Source of the DNA: UMGS946 sp048421225
Lineage (GTDB): Bacteria > Bacillota > Clostridia > Christensenellales > CAG-138
Direction: 5' to 3'
Length of the DNA: 45,254 nucleotides
Assembly: GCA_048421225.1 (NCBI GenBank)
Contig: DBFNRV010000146.1
Span: forward strand, 1 to 45,254
In this document: piece after piece, positions 8,294-16,598 of the stretch
Numbering within the stretch: position 1 is the first letter of the stretch
Layout of the letters: each line of letters begins with the position of its first letter
Position numbers and translations under genes: made by a program
The notes under the pieces: generated by a model
Databases searched by the model: none
What the model was told of the DNA's origin: nothing
What the model saw: the letters and a program-made list of their open reading frames with translations, nothing else

Positions 8294-8911
8294 ATGACCG
8301 TTAGCAAACGTCATTCTGCGCAGGGCGTAAGAGCGTTATTATCAGATCACCCCGTTTTGACAATCGTAATAATCTTTATCTTTATCTTTGGGTGCATTAT
8401 TGGAGTTGCAACGGTGTTAACTCAGGATGGAGAGGTAATTGCAAAGTATTATGAAAATATAGTTATGTACGCGGGGGATGCCGCGCCTGCGTTGGGCGCG
8501 TCGCTGCTGCGTTCAGTATTAGCTACGGTGTTGTATGTTGCAATTATTCTTCTAAGCGGTATCTGGCTTCCAGGGATTGCCCCTGCTGCGTTAGCTATTA
8601 TAATAAAGGGCTTTATCTTTGGCATGTCTTCGGGAGCTGTCTTACATTCTGCGGGCATGAAGGATGTTTTTATTTTTTTTACCGCGCTGGTTATTCCCGA
8701 AATATTGTTATTTATACCCTTAATTTTACTCTGTATAGCATCATTCAGCGTTTGGAGGCAGAACGCCCATCTGAAGCTTAAATTCGGACGTTCAACGTTG
8801 GATGAAAAGTTCCTTAAGTCAGCATTGTCAAGCGCCATCTTTTTTCTGCCATATATAGTGTTTCAGGGAATAGCCGCTCCAGTGCTTGTCAGGCTGATCA
8901 ACCTGATTTAA
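8294..8911 (+). CDS. spoIIM: Stage II sporulation protein M
   Basis: 205-residue integral membrane protein with about five hydrophobic helices (20-40, 72-92, 95-115, 125-150, 178-203). SpoIIM forms the DMP peptidoglycan-remodelling complex with SpoIID and SpoIIP during engulfment. The assignment rests on its DUF95/SpoIIM-like topology and length and on its place before phosphopentomutase and a dacF homologue, which in Bacillus follow spoIIM. A TTG 30 nt upstream is in frame, but AAAGGATGTG directly before ATG 8294 sets the start. No spoIID or spoIIP is seen here. Confidence 0.85.
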   Translation: MTVSKRHSAQGVRALLSDHPVLTIVIIFIFIFGCIIGVATVLTQDGEVIAKYYENIVMYAGDAAPALGASLLRSVLATVLYVAIILLSGIWLPGIAPAALAIIIKGFIFGMSSGAVLHSAGMKDVFIFFTALVIPEILLFIPLILLCIASFSVWRQNAHLKLKFGRSTLDEKFLKSALSSAIFFLPYIVFQGIAAPVLVRLINLI

Positions 8912-8976
8912 ATATTTAATCGGTTGTGATAAAATTATTCCAGACGATAAATTATTAAATCTACGAGGTGATTCCA

Positions 8977-10146
8977 ATGAAAAAGAGGGCGATACTTATA
9001 ATATTGGACAGCGTGGGCGTTGGCGCGCTGCCTGACGCTGCGGAATTTGGAGATACAGGGGCTAATACCCTGGGAAATATATATAGGACTAGAGGCAGCC
9101 TTATGCTGCCCAACCTCTACAAACTGGGATTAAACCATATCGAAGGCGCTAACCTACCATTGGGCGAAAATGCCCCGACGGGGTGTTATGGAAGGGCGGC
9201 TGAGGTTACAAAGGCTAAGGATACTACAAGTGGCCATTGGGAACTGGCGGGGCTTATAATGGATAAGCCATTTCGCACATTCCCCGATGGCTTTCCAAAG
9301 GAACTGATGGACGCGTTTGAACGAAGGATTGGACGGGGAACGATAGGTAACAGGGTGGCGTCGGGTACGGTTATAATACAGGAGCTTGGGGACGAGCATG
9401 TCAGCACAGGCAAGCCGATAGTGTACACATCAGCGGATAGCGTATTTCAGATTGCCGCGCACGAGGAGGTGATACCTCTGAACGAGCTGTACGGGATGTG
9501 CGAAACAGCGCGTGAAATGCTCAATGGGGAGTATTACGTGGGACGCGTGATAGCAAGGCCGTTTTTAGGCGCGCAAGGTTCATATAAGCGAACCGAAAAC
9601 AGAAGGGATTTTGCTATTCCCCCCACCGGCGACACGATTCTGGATGGCCTGCATGAAAATGATAAGGACACTATAGCCATAGGCAAAATTGAGGACATAT
9701 TTGCAAATAGAGGAATTACAATATCGGATCATACTAGGAATAATCACGACGGCATCGAATCCTTACTACGCTTTATAAAGGAAGGTGCGGGGGATTTTAT
9801 ATTTACAAACCTCGTGGATTTTGACATGCTATACGGACATAGAAACGACATAGAAGGATATGCTAAGGCCTTGGAATATTTCGACTGCAGGCTGCCGGAA
9901 ATAACAGGAGCCCTAAAATCCGGAGACATGCTTATCGTTGCGGCTGATCACGGATGCGATCCCACGACGCCCAGCACAGACCATAGCAGGGAGTATATAC
10001 CTGTAATTGTAACCGGCCCAAGTATAAGCGCGGACGCTTCACTTGGAACTCTCGGCTGTTTTGCTGATATAGGAGCAACGGTATTTGAATATATTACAGG
10101 ATTGAAATGGCCTGTTGGCACAAGCTTTTTAAACATCGTCTGTTGA
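8977..10146 (+). CDS. deoB: Phosphopentomutase
   Basis: 389-residue enzyme that interconverts ribose-1-phosphate (or deoxyribose-1-phosphate) and the 5-phosphate in nucleoside catabolism; cytoplasmic and Mn-dependent. Alkaline-phosphatase-superfamily motifs are intact: LDSVGVGALPDA near the N-terminus, the DTTSGHWELAG segment with the conserved Thr, and ADHGCDPTTPSTDHSRE near the C-terminus. Length matches Bacillus Drm. ATG 8977 has GAGGTGA upstream; an in-frame GTG at 8968 falls inside that site and is rejected. The spoIIM-deoB-dacF order echoes Bacillus. Confidence 0.97.
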   Translation: MKKRAILIILDSVGVGALPDAAEFGDTGANTLGNIYRTRGSLMLPNLYKLGLNHIEGANLPLGENAPTGCYGRAAEVTKAKDTTSGHWELAGLIMDKPFRTFPDGFPKELMDAFERRIGRGTIGNRVASGTVIIQELGDEHVSTGKPIVYTSADSVFQIAAHEEVIPLNELYGMCETAREMLNGEYYVGRVIARPFLGAQGSYKRTENRRDFAIPPTGDTILDGLHENDKDTIAIGKIEDIFANRGITISDHTRNNHDGIESLLRFIKEGAGDFIFTNLVDFDMLYGHRNDIEGYAKALEYFDCRLPEITGALKSGDMLIVAADHGCDPTTPSTDHSREYIPVIVTGPSISADASLGTLGCFADIGATVFEYITGLKWPVGTSFLNIVC

Positions 10147-10211
10147 TTTTTGTACAAGGCTGCATTAAATCCCTTTTCCAGCAATATAGATCATCAGGGG
10201 GAGGGATTTTT

Positions 10212-11354
10212 ATGAAGAGGCTTTTTAATATATTTTTGAGCTTATTGATAGCTGTTTCGTGCATATTCCCAGTTGGTTCGTCAGCGGACCAGCCTGTCGA
10301 TATGTCGGGGCTTAAGGCCGCCATATTGGTGGAGTCAAGTTCCCAGCAGGTAATACTTGAGCATAATTCCGCAGCGGCTTTTGATGTTGCGGGGCTGGCA
10401 CGGCTGCCGCTGCTAATGGTTTTGTGCGAGGCTGTTGATAAAGGCGAATTAAATCTTGATAGTACGGTAAGCGTTAGCGAGGAAGCGTCGCGGGTTAAGG
10501 GACCGACTTCGTTTATTGAGGGAGGCGAGCAGATTTCCGCGAGGGATTTGATGAAGAGTGCCATCATGATAGGCGCCGGAGATTCGATCTACGCGCTATG
10601 CGAAATGTACGCTGGATCCGACAGCGCGTTTTGCGACCGTGTAAATTCAAAAGTTCAGGAACTGGGAATTAGTGTAAACTACACTACATGCGCGGGAACT
10701 GGAGTAACCCTGTCCGCCAGCGACCTCGTGAAGGTTGGCTGCGAGTTGATAAAGAGCAGCTGCTTTAGGGAGTACAGCTCTGCCTATCTTGACAAGTTGG
10801 TTCACGCAAATGGAACCGAGACGCAGCTTGCAAGCCCCAACAAGCTGTTAAAAACCTACAGTGGTTGTGATGGAATAGCTACAGGTTCATCAGAGCCAGC
10901 GGGATATTGCGGCATATTCTCAGTTGAACGCAGCGGAACCAGGCTGGTAGGTGTCGTGTTGGGAGCTGCGAACGCCTCAGACAGGTTTGAAACCGCGGCT
11001 AAGCTCTTTGACTATGGCTTTGGCTCTTTTAAAAGCGTTACGCTTGTAAAAAAGGATGAGGTTGTTGTATCCGATATAGTTATAACGGGGGGCAGCGGAA
11101 AAAGTGTTAGCCTAATCTCATCAAAGGACGTTACGCTGCTGTTAATGCAAAACGAAACTTCACCCCAAAAGGTCCTTGATGTACCGGAAACAATATCAGC
11201 CCCTTTTTCCCAGGGGGATGTGCTGGGCTATCTAAAAATAGTGGACTCCAATGGAACGGAGCTTTTCAAGGTTGAGCTATTAGCGGATAAAACCGTGGAC
11301 GAGGCGTCCTTTAAAGACTTTTTTATAAGGATATTGATTGAATGGCTTAAGTAG
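10212..11354 (+). CDS. DacF-like D-Ala-D-Ala carboxypeptidase homologue, probably inactive
   Basis: 380-residue exported protein with a signal peptide (about 1-25), a peptidase S11 (PBP5-like) domain to about 265 and a C-terminal beta domain. The fold is clear from conserved segments such as GGEQISARDLM and the DGIxTG region followed by PAGYCGIFSVERSGTRLVGV. All three catalytic motifs are lost: SxxK is GLAR (61-64), SxN is GAG (121-123) and KTG is ATG (213-215). D,D-carboxypeptidase activity is therefore not expected; a structural or glycan-binding role is possible. The start is ATG 10212 behind GGGGGAGGG. It occupies the place of dacF after deoB. Confidence 0.88.
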   Translation: MKRLFNIFLSLLIAVSCIFPVGSSADQPVDMSGLKAAILVESSSQQVILEHNSAAAFDVAGLARLPLLMVLCEAVDKGELNLDSTVSVSEEASRVKGPTSFIEGGEQISARDLMKSAIMIGAGDSIYALCEMYAGSDSAFCDRVNSKVQELGISVNYTTCAGTGVTLSASDLVKVGCELIKSSCFREYSSAYLDKLVHANGTETQLASPNKLLKTYSGCDGIATGSSEPAGYCGIFSVERSGTRLVGVVLGAANASDRFETAAKLFDYGFGSFKSVTLVKKDEVVVSDIVITGGSGKSVSLISSKDVTLLLMQNETSPQKVLDVPETISAPFSQGDVLGYLKIVDSNGTELFKVELLADKTVDEASFKDFFIRILIEWLK

Positions 11355-11391
11355 CTTAAGCTAAAGTGGATCGCGACATATAGTCACACTG

Positions 11392-11420
11392 CAGAGCCGC
11401 CTATTGTATATGCGGCTCTG
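11392..11420 (+). terminator. Hairpin after the dacF-like gene
   Basis: CAGAGCCGC (11392-11400) pairs perfectly with GCGGCTCTG (11412-11420) over an 11-nt loop, about 38 nt after the stop codon. The nearest T-rich tract is about 15 nt further on, so it is an imperfect intrinsic terminator. Confidence 0.55.
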
Positions 11421-11882
11421 TCCATGCTTAAGGATTTTATTTTACGGGGTTTTATCCCTAATATAATACGGTATCAATAATACATCGATAGGGCCCTTTT
11501 TTTAAACATTCTTCCAGTGGTAAACCCGCTTAAGCAACATGCTTAAGGAATCCTGTTCAGTATCAATAACATTGTTAACCCGTATTTGGCGCAATCCCGA
11601 ATATTTGGTTACTGTAGCAAATTAGGAGCAATACGAATATTAAACCCTGAATTTGTGAAGCGTTTAATAGCTCTCCTAATTCCGTATCGTTTCGATCAGC
11701 AAAATCGTAACCTTGCTAATAATACTGTATAAGCCCAAAAAAGCCGTGGTTCTATGTGTATTGATTCCGCCATCATATCTCTCCCTGGGGGATATCGCTT
11801 TATTCTACGAAAATAATAGCAAAAAGTTTTGTAATTGCAAGCCGTATTTGCTTTTTAAGATCTAGGCATACCGCGTCCTTTC
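11421..11882. other. Intergenic stretch without a recognisable gene
   Basis: No reading frame here looks coding on either strand. CTTAAG occurs three times (11427, 11529, 11542), with two more copies just upstream (11346, 11355). Otherwise I see only AT-rich sequence leading to the ruvC promoter. Confidence 0.5.
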
Positions 11883-11911
11883 TTGTGCGTAGCTTTTATA
11901 CGTGATATAAT
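11883..11911 (+). promoter_or_regulatory. Probable sigma-A promoter of ruvCAB
   Basis: TTGTGC (11883-11888), a 17-bp spacer, and a perfect TATAAT (11906-11911), ending 22 nt before the ruvC start. Confidence 0.6.
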
Positions 11912-11933
11912 CGTTTCAAAAAGAGGTATGGTA

Positions 11934-12431
11934 TTGATCATATTAGGCATAGACCCAGGATACGCCATAATGGGGTATGGTATTATCGACGCGGAGGGAA
12001 ACAGGCTTCGAGTTATTGATTACGGCGTAACCGAGACCCGCAGCAATATGCCTTTTCCAGAACGGCTGGAGAGGCTATATCTTGGGGCAAGACAGCTTAT
12101 ACAACTTTATCATCCGGCACATGTGGCATTTGAGGAACTGTTTTTTTACAGAAATACAGCGACCGCCATGCTTGTCGGTGCGGGTAGGGGAGTGGCGCTG
12201 CTTGCGGCACAGCAGGAAGGGATCCCCCTTTATGAGTATACGCCGATGCAGATAAAGTCGGCGGTTACCGGGGATGGACATGCTGATAAAAAGCAGATGC
12301 AGGAGATGGTGCGGTTATTGCTGAACCTTAAGTCAATACCAAAGCCGGATGATGCGGCCGATGCCCTCGGCGTTGCAATCTGCCACGCGAGCACGCCGGA
12401 GCCTGCGGCTGAAGAATTCAAAATAAAATAA
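11934..12431 (+). CDS. ruvC: Holliday junction resolvase RuvC
   Basis: 165-residue endonuclease that cuts Holliday junctions as a dimer, working with RuvAB. The four acidic catalytic positions look intact: GIDPG (Asp7), FEELFF, and the C-terminal PDDAADALG cluster; GDGHADKKQ is also family-typical. The frame is open upstream and an ATG lies at 11928, but AAAAAGAGG touches that ATG and is ideally spaced for TTG 11934, giving the usual MIILGIDPG start. First gene of ruvC-ruvA-ruvB. Confidence 0.95.
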   Translation: MIILGIDPGYAIMGYGIIDAEGNRLRVIDYGVTETRSNMPFPERLERLYLGARQLIQLYHPAHVAFEELFFYRNTATAMLVGAGRGVALLAAQQEGIPLYEYTPMQIKSAVTGDGHADKKQMQEMVRLLLNLKSIPKPDDAADALGVAICHASTPEPAAEEFKIK

Positions 12432-12443
12432 GGTAAGAAGATT

Positions 12444-13037
12444 ATGTATGCATACATCAAGGGCGTTGTTGACAGTGTTGGAGCTGACAGGGCGATAATA
12501 GAAGCTTTTGGAGTTGGGTATGAACTTATATGCAGCGCCAATACATTAAAACGCGTTGGCATTGGAAGCCAGTGCAGGTTGCTTGCGCATCTGCAGTTTT
12601 CCCAGGATGCGCAGACGCTTTATGGGTTCTTTGATGAGGAAGAGCGGGAGATGTTTAGAAAGCTGATAGCGGTATCAAAAATAGGCCCCAAAACCGCCAT
12701 AAGCATTCTCAGTTCACTAACCCCGCAGGACATTACGTCGGCTATACTAACTGAAAATGTAAATGCCTTCGACGGCGTGTCCGGTATAGGCAAAAAAACG
12801 GCGGCAAGGCTGCTTTTAGAGCTGAAGGGAAATATAGGAGCGTTTGGAATGCCTGCGCCTGAATCGGTCAAGGGGGGGCAGAGCATAAATGAAATGCGGA
12901 CGGAGGCCGTAGCCGCGCTAGTATCTCTAGGTTACGACGGCATAACGGCGGGCCGCGCCGTAGCGGCTTCGCCCGACTGTGAACGCCTGGAGGATATGAT
13001 AAGCGAGGCTCTCCGCGCCATACCAAGCGGTTTTTAG
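12444..13037 (+). CDS. ruvA: Holliday junction DNA helicase subunit RuvA
   Basis: 197 residues, standard length. RuvA tetramers bind the four-way junction and load RuvB. The N-terminal OB domain starts MYAYIKGVVDSV; two helix-hairpin-helix motifs follow (VSKIGPKTAISIL and VSGIGKKTAARLLLELK), then a flexible linker and the C-terminal domain III that touches RuvB (EAVAALVSLGYDG). It lies 12 nt after ruvC and 12 nt before ruvB. Confidence 0.97.
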   Translation: MYAYIKGVVDSVGADRAIIEAFGVGYELICSANTLKRVGIGSQCRLLAHLQFSQDAQTLYGFFDEEEREMFRKLIAVSKIGPKTAISILSSLTPQDITSAILTENVNAFDGVSGIGKKTAARLLLELKGNIGAFGMPAPESVKGGQSINEMRTEAVAALVSLGYDGITAGRAVAASPDCERLEDMISEALRAIPSGF

Positions 13038-13049
13038 GAGGAGGTTTAG

Positions 13050-14054
13050 ATGGAAGACAGACTCATAACCTCATCATGGCTTGCTGAGGACGAGCAAACG
13101 GAATACAGCCTTAGGCCGCGCTTTTTGAATGAATACATTGGTCAGCACGGTGTAAAGGAGCACATGCTCATATATATTGAAGCCGCTAAGCACCGAGGCG
13201 AACCCCTCGATCACGCGCTTTTGTATGGCCCGCCAGGGCTTGGAAAGACAACGCTGGCTTCAATAATAGCAAATGAGATGGGATCGAACCTGCGCGTGAC
13301 CTCTGGGCCGGCCATATCGCATGCCGGAGATCTTGCGGCCATACTGTCAAAGCTTGCGCCTGGCGACGTACTGTTTATTGATGAAATACATAGGCTTAAC
13401 TCCAGCGTTGAGGAGATACTATATCCTGCTATGGAGGATTTTGAACTGGATATAGTTCTTGGAAAGGGGCCAGCGGCCAGGTCGCTCAGGCTTGAACTGA
13501 AACCATTTACGCTCGTTGGAGCAACCACACGAATGGGACTTCTGACCTCTCCGTTAAGGGACAGGTTTGGTATAAAGGAGCAGCTTGAGCTTTACGCGAA
13601 TGAGGATTTGAGGGAAATAATAGTACGCAGCGCATCCATACTAGGCGTTGAAATAGATGATGACGGTTCAACAGAGATAGCATCCAGGTCGCGCGGTACC
13701 CCAAGGATTGCCAACCGGCTGCTTAAGCGTGTCAGGGATTATGCACAGGTAAGGGGTAACGGCATTATAGATAAAAAAACCGCTCGGGCAGGGCTTGATA
13801 TGCTGTCGATTGACGGGTTTGGCTTGGACGCAACGGACAGGCGGATCCTCTCAACTATGATTGAAAAGTTTGCGGGGCGGCCTGTCGGTGTAGATACCAT
13901 AGCCGCAGCTACAGGGGAAGATGCGACTACAGTAGAGGATGTTTATGAGCCATATTTGATGCAGCTGGGGTTTATAGCCCGGACTGCCCGAGGGAGGATC
14001 GTACTTCCAAGAGGATACTCGCATATGGGATTTTTGCCGCCGATTCAGGAATAA
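13050..14054 (+). CDS. ruvB: Holliday junction branch-migration ATPase RuvB
   Basis: 334-residue AAA+ motor that drives branch migration with RuvA. Walker A is GPPGLGKT (60-67), Walker B LFIDEIH, sensor 1 GATTRMG, and the arginine finger is in SPLRDRFG. The C-terminal winged helix is recognised by EPYLMQLGFIARTARGRIV. A GGAGGAGG site precedes the ATG. Third gene of the ruv operon; all three genes are full length. Confidence 0.98.
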   Translation: MEDRLITSSWLAEDEQTEYSLRPRFLNEYIGQHGVKEHMLIYIEAAKHRGEPLDHALLYGPPGLGKTTLASIIANEMGSNLRVTSGPAISHAGDLAAILSKLAPGDVLFIDEIHRLNSSVEEILYPAMEDFELDIVLGKGPAARSLRLELKPFTLVGATTRMGLLTSPLRDRFGIKEQLELYANEDLREIIVRSASILGVEIDDDGSTEIASRSRGTPRIANRLLKRVRDYAQVRGNGIIDKKTARAGLDMLSIDGFGLDATDRRILSTMIEKFAGRPVGVDTIAAATGEDATTVEDVYEPYLMQLGFIARTARGRIVLPRGYSHMGFLPPIQE

Positions 14055-14096
14055 AACTGAGCATAATAAACCGTATATAAAACAGGAGGTAACACC

Positions 14097-14855
14097 ATGG
14101 CCAAAAGAGTACGCGACCTGGAACAGGAAATTGAACGATTAAACGAGGAACTTGTAGCCGCAAGACAGGAGCAAGGCAGCCTCCAAGCTGAACTCAGCCT
14201 CTTCAGAACAAAGGAAAACGCCATTGTTGGAGCGCTTACAGAGGCGCAGGCATCGGCTGCAAAGACCGTAGAAGATGCCAAGGGCCGCGCGTGCATTATA
14301 ATAAAGGATGCAGAGGAGGAGGCAAAGGCAAGGATTGTAGCAGCGGAGGAGATCATCAACGAGGCCAATGAAAGGGCTGCCCTAATAATTGAAAACGCAC
14401 AGGCTGAGGCTCGAAGAAGAATGGACGACGCGGAGCGCGCAGTAAGCGAATATAGAAACAATATTGACAGGCTTAACGGCCATTTGACGCAGGCGGCCGA
14501 TGCTGCGAAAACCTTTGCAGCACAGTTTGGCGACTTTATAGCGGGTATCAATCCCGAGACCGATGTGGACTACGCATTGGAGACGCTGCCCAAATACCAT
14601 GAGGGGGTCGATGAAAGTAGGCTTCCAAAGGATTATAAGGATCCGGCAGAGCTTATGCAGAGCATATACGCTATTCAGGGGCGAGATATACCGATGGAAG
14701 ATAAAGAGCGCAGCAAAGCACAAGCGCACGACTGCGAGGAGGACGACCATGTTTGGACTGTGGACGAAGTAAAGGTTGATGAAAAGGACGCGGGATTGTT
14801 TGAGACGGATGATGAACTCGACGCGCTTATTGACGATATACTCAATGACGATTGA
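14097..14855 (+). CDS. DivIVA-like coiled-coil protein, unknown role
   Basis: 252-residue acidic, non-membrane protein. Residues 1-135 are almost continuous heptads: a leucine-type coil at 1-40, then an Ala/Glu-rich coil at 45-120 with repeated A-x2-I-I-x2-A patterns (KDAEEEAKARI, IIENAQAEARRRMDDAE), like the coil of DivIVA/GpsB proteins. The DivIVA N-terminal lipid-binding domain is missing. The tail from about 170 is very acidic and ends LDALIDDILNDD. It starts 42 nt after ruvB behind AGGAGG, so it is probably the fourth gene of that operon. A scaffold or polarity role is a guess. Confidence 0.7.
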   Translation: MAKRVRDLEQEIERLNEELVAARQEQGSLQAELSLFRTKENAIVGALTEAQASAAKTVEDAKGRACIIIKDAEEEAKARIVAAEEIINEANERAALIIENAQAEARRRMDDAERAVSEYRNNIDRLNGHLTQAADAAKTFAAQFGDFIAGINPETDVDYALETLPKYHEGVDESRLPKDYKDPAELMQSIYAIQGRDIPMEDKERSKAQAHDCEEDDHVWTVDEVKVDEKDAGLFETDDELDALIDDILNDD

Positions 14856-14880
14856 CATGGATGATCAGCCATGCTATAAT
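14852..14880 (+). promoter_or_regulatory. Consensus sigma-A promoter for proS
   Basis: TTGACA (14852-14857), exactly 17 bp, then TATAAT (14875-14880): both hexamers are perfect. The -35 box overlaps the stop codon of the preceding gene. Confidence 0.9.
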
Positions 14881-14896
14881 CAAATTTATTAAAGGC

Positions 14897-15099
14897 TGTG
14901 ATAAGGGTTTAGTTTGATGTATCGACTAAAGAGAGCTTCCCATTTGCTGTGAGGGTTGCAGTTGATTGCGAATGTCCCGCCCTTTGAGCCGCAGGGAGGA
15001 AATGCCCTGACGCCAGCCGCGTTAAAGGCGCAAGAGTACAAAATAAGGTGGTACCGCGTGTATTATCCCGCCCTTATATAAGGGGCGGGTTTTATTTTT
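14897..15099 (+). promoter_or_regulatory. T-box leader (proline tRNA sensor) with terminator
   Basis: Untranslated leader that senses uncharged tRNA(Pro). The conserved T-box AAGGTGGTACCGCG is at 15045-15058 and AGAGAG of Stem I at 14929-14935. The terminator CCCGCCCTT...AAGGGGCGGG spans 15067-15089 and is followed by TTTTATTTTT. Proline triplets that could be the specifier lie in 14976-14983 (CCC 14976, CCC 14980 or CCT 14981), just before TTGAGC; I cannot choose between them. Binding of uncharged tRNA should favour antitermination and raise ProS. Confidence 0.93.
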
Positions 15100-15110
15100 A
15101 GGAGGTTAAT

Positions 15111-16547
15111 ATGGCAAAAAAGAATGATGATTTTGTAACACATATTGCATCGCGAAGCGAAGATTTCCCCCAATGGTATACCGATGTAGTAGTAAAGACT
15201 GATATGGTGGACTACTCTGAGGTTAAGGGCTGTATGGTTATAAAGCCCTACGGCTATGCGGTATGGGAGCTTATACAGTCCGAGTTGGACTCAAGGTTTA
15301 AAGAAACCGGGCATGTTAACGCTTATTTCCCTCTGTTTATACCTGAAAACCTGTTAAAGAAGGAAGCAGAGCACGTGGAGGGCTTTGCTCCCGAAGTAGC
15401 ATGGGTTACCCACGGCGGGAGTGAGGAGCTTGCTGAGCGCCTGTGCGTGCGGCCCACCAGTGAAACCATAATCTGCTCCATGTACAGCAAGTGGATACAA
15501 TCCTATAGGGACTTGCCGGTGCTTATAAACCAGTGGGCAAACGTGGTGCGCTGGGAGAAGAGCACGCGCCCATTTCTCAGAACCACAGAGTTCCTATGGC
15601 AGGAAGGGCACACCGCTCACGCAAACGCGGAGGAGGCGGAGGAGGAGACAAGGCGCATGCTGGGAGTATATTGCGATTTTATGGAAAATGTGCTTGCAAT
15701 ACCTGTTATAGCCGGACGTAAAAGCGAAAAGGAAAAGTTTGCCGGCGCGCTGGCAACCTACACCATGGAAGCCCTTATGCAGGATGGCAAGGCCCTGCAG
15801 ATGGGTACTTCTCATAATCTGGGGGATCACTTTGCCAAAGCCTATGACATAACGTATCTCAGCAGCGAGGGCAAGCTGGAATACTGCCACACAACATCTT
15901 GGGGGACTTCGACAAGGATGATCGGCGGGGTTATAATGGTGCATGGGGATGACAGGGGACTGGTGCTTCCACCAAAGGTCGCGCCGGTACAAGTAGTGAT
16001 CATTCCTATCGCGGCCCATAAACCGGGGGTTTTAGAAAAAGCCGACGAGCTTTTCAGGCAGCTCAAGGGAGCTGGAATACGCGTAAAGGTTGATGACAGC
16101 GACCAGAGCGCCGGATGGAAATTCAACCAGTGGGAGATGAAGGGCGTGCCGATCAGGCTTGAAATCGGCCCAAAGGACATAGAAAACTCACAGGTCGTCA
16201 TCGTACGCAGGGATGGTCATCAAAAGTCAGTGCTGCCGATGGAGGGCTTAACAATGGCTATAAAGGATACTCTCAATGCCGTACATAAGGGGCTATATGA
16301 AAAGGCTTTGGCCATGAGGGAAACAAAAACCGTAGATGCTGCGACCTTTGAACAGCTTAAAGAGGGCGTTAAAAATGGCTTTGTAAGGGCAATGTGGTGC
16401 CAGGAACGCGAATGCGAAGAGGCCATTAAGGATAAAACGGGCGCTACCACGCGGTGTATGCCATTTGAACAAAGCAAGATAGGGGATGTATGCGTACACT
16501 GCGGTAAACCCGCAAAAGCCCTTACTTATTTTGCAAAAGCGTATTAA
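15111..16547 (+). CDS. proS: Prolyl-tRNA synthetase, archaeal/eukaryotic-like (short) type
   Basis: 478-residue class II aminoacyl-tRNA synthetase charging tRNA(Pro). It lacks the bacterial editing insertion and has the archaeal-type layout: catalytic core with motif 2 in FLRTTEFLWQEGHTAH, motif 3 near GTSTRMIGG, an anticodon-binding domain (about 285-390) and a C-terminal zinc-type domain (CQERECEE, CVHCGKPA) ending in Tyr, as archaeal forms do. This type is common in Clostridia. It starts 11 nt after the T-box terminator behind AGGAGG. Confidence 0.97.
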   Translation: MAKKNDDFVTHIASRSEDFPQWYTDVVVKTDMVDYSEVKGCMVIKPYGYAVWELIQSELDSRFKETGHVNAYFPLFIPENLLKKEAEHVEGFAPEVAWVTHGGSEELAERLCVRPTSETIICSMYSKWIQSYRDLPVLINQWANVVRWEKSTRPFLRTTEFLWQEGHTAHANAEEAEEETRRMLGVYCDFMENVLAIPVIAGRKSEKEKFAGALATYTMEALMQDGKALQMGTSHNLGDHFAKAYDITYLSSEGKLEYCHTTSWGTSTRMIGGVIMVHGDDRGLVLPPKVAPVQVVIIPIAAHKPGVLEKADELFRQLKGAGIRVKVDDSDQSAGWKFNQWEMKGVPIRLEIGPKDIENSQVVIVRRDGHQKSVLPMEGLTMAIKDTLNAVHKGLYEKALAMRETKTVDAATFEQLKEGVKNGFVRAMWCQERECEEAIKDKTGATTRCMPFEQSKIGDVCVHCGKPAKALTYFAKAY

Positions 16548-16559
16548 ATACATGTTATT

Positions 16560-16598
16560 GCGCGTCCATCGCTATGATGGGCGCGCGTTAGATTTTTA
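16560..16598. terminator. Terminator between convergent proS and ppk
   Basis: An 11-bp stem (16560-16570 with 16576-16586, one G-T pair) and a 5-nt loop, followed on the plus strand by TTAGATTTTT. It ends at the ppk 3' end and may serve both genes. Confidence 0.75.

Noticed and set aside
14045..14551. Long minus-strand frame opposite the coiled-coil gene
   Set aside because: Its Ala/Ser-rich translation is the mirror of the Ala/Glu-rich coiled coil; there is no ribosome site.
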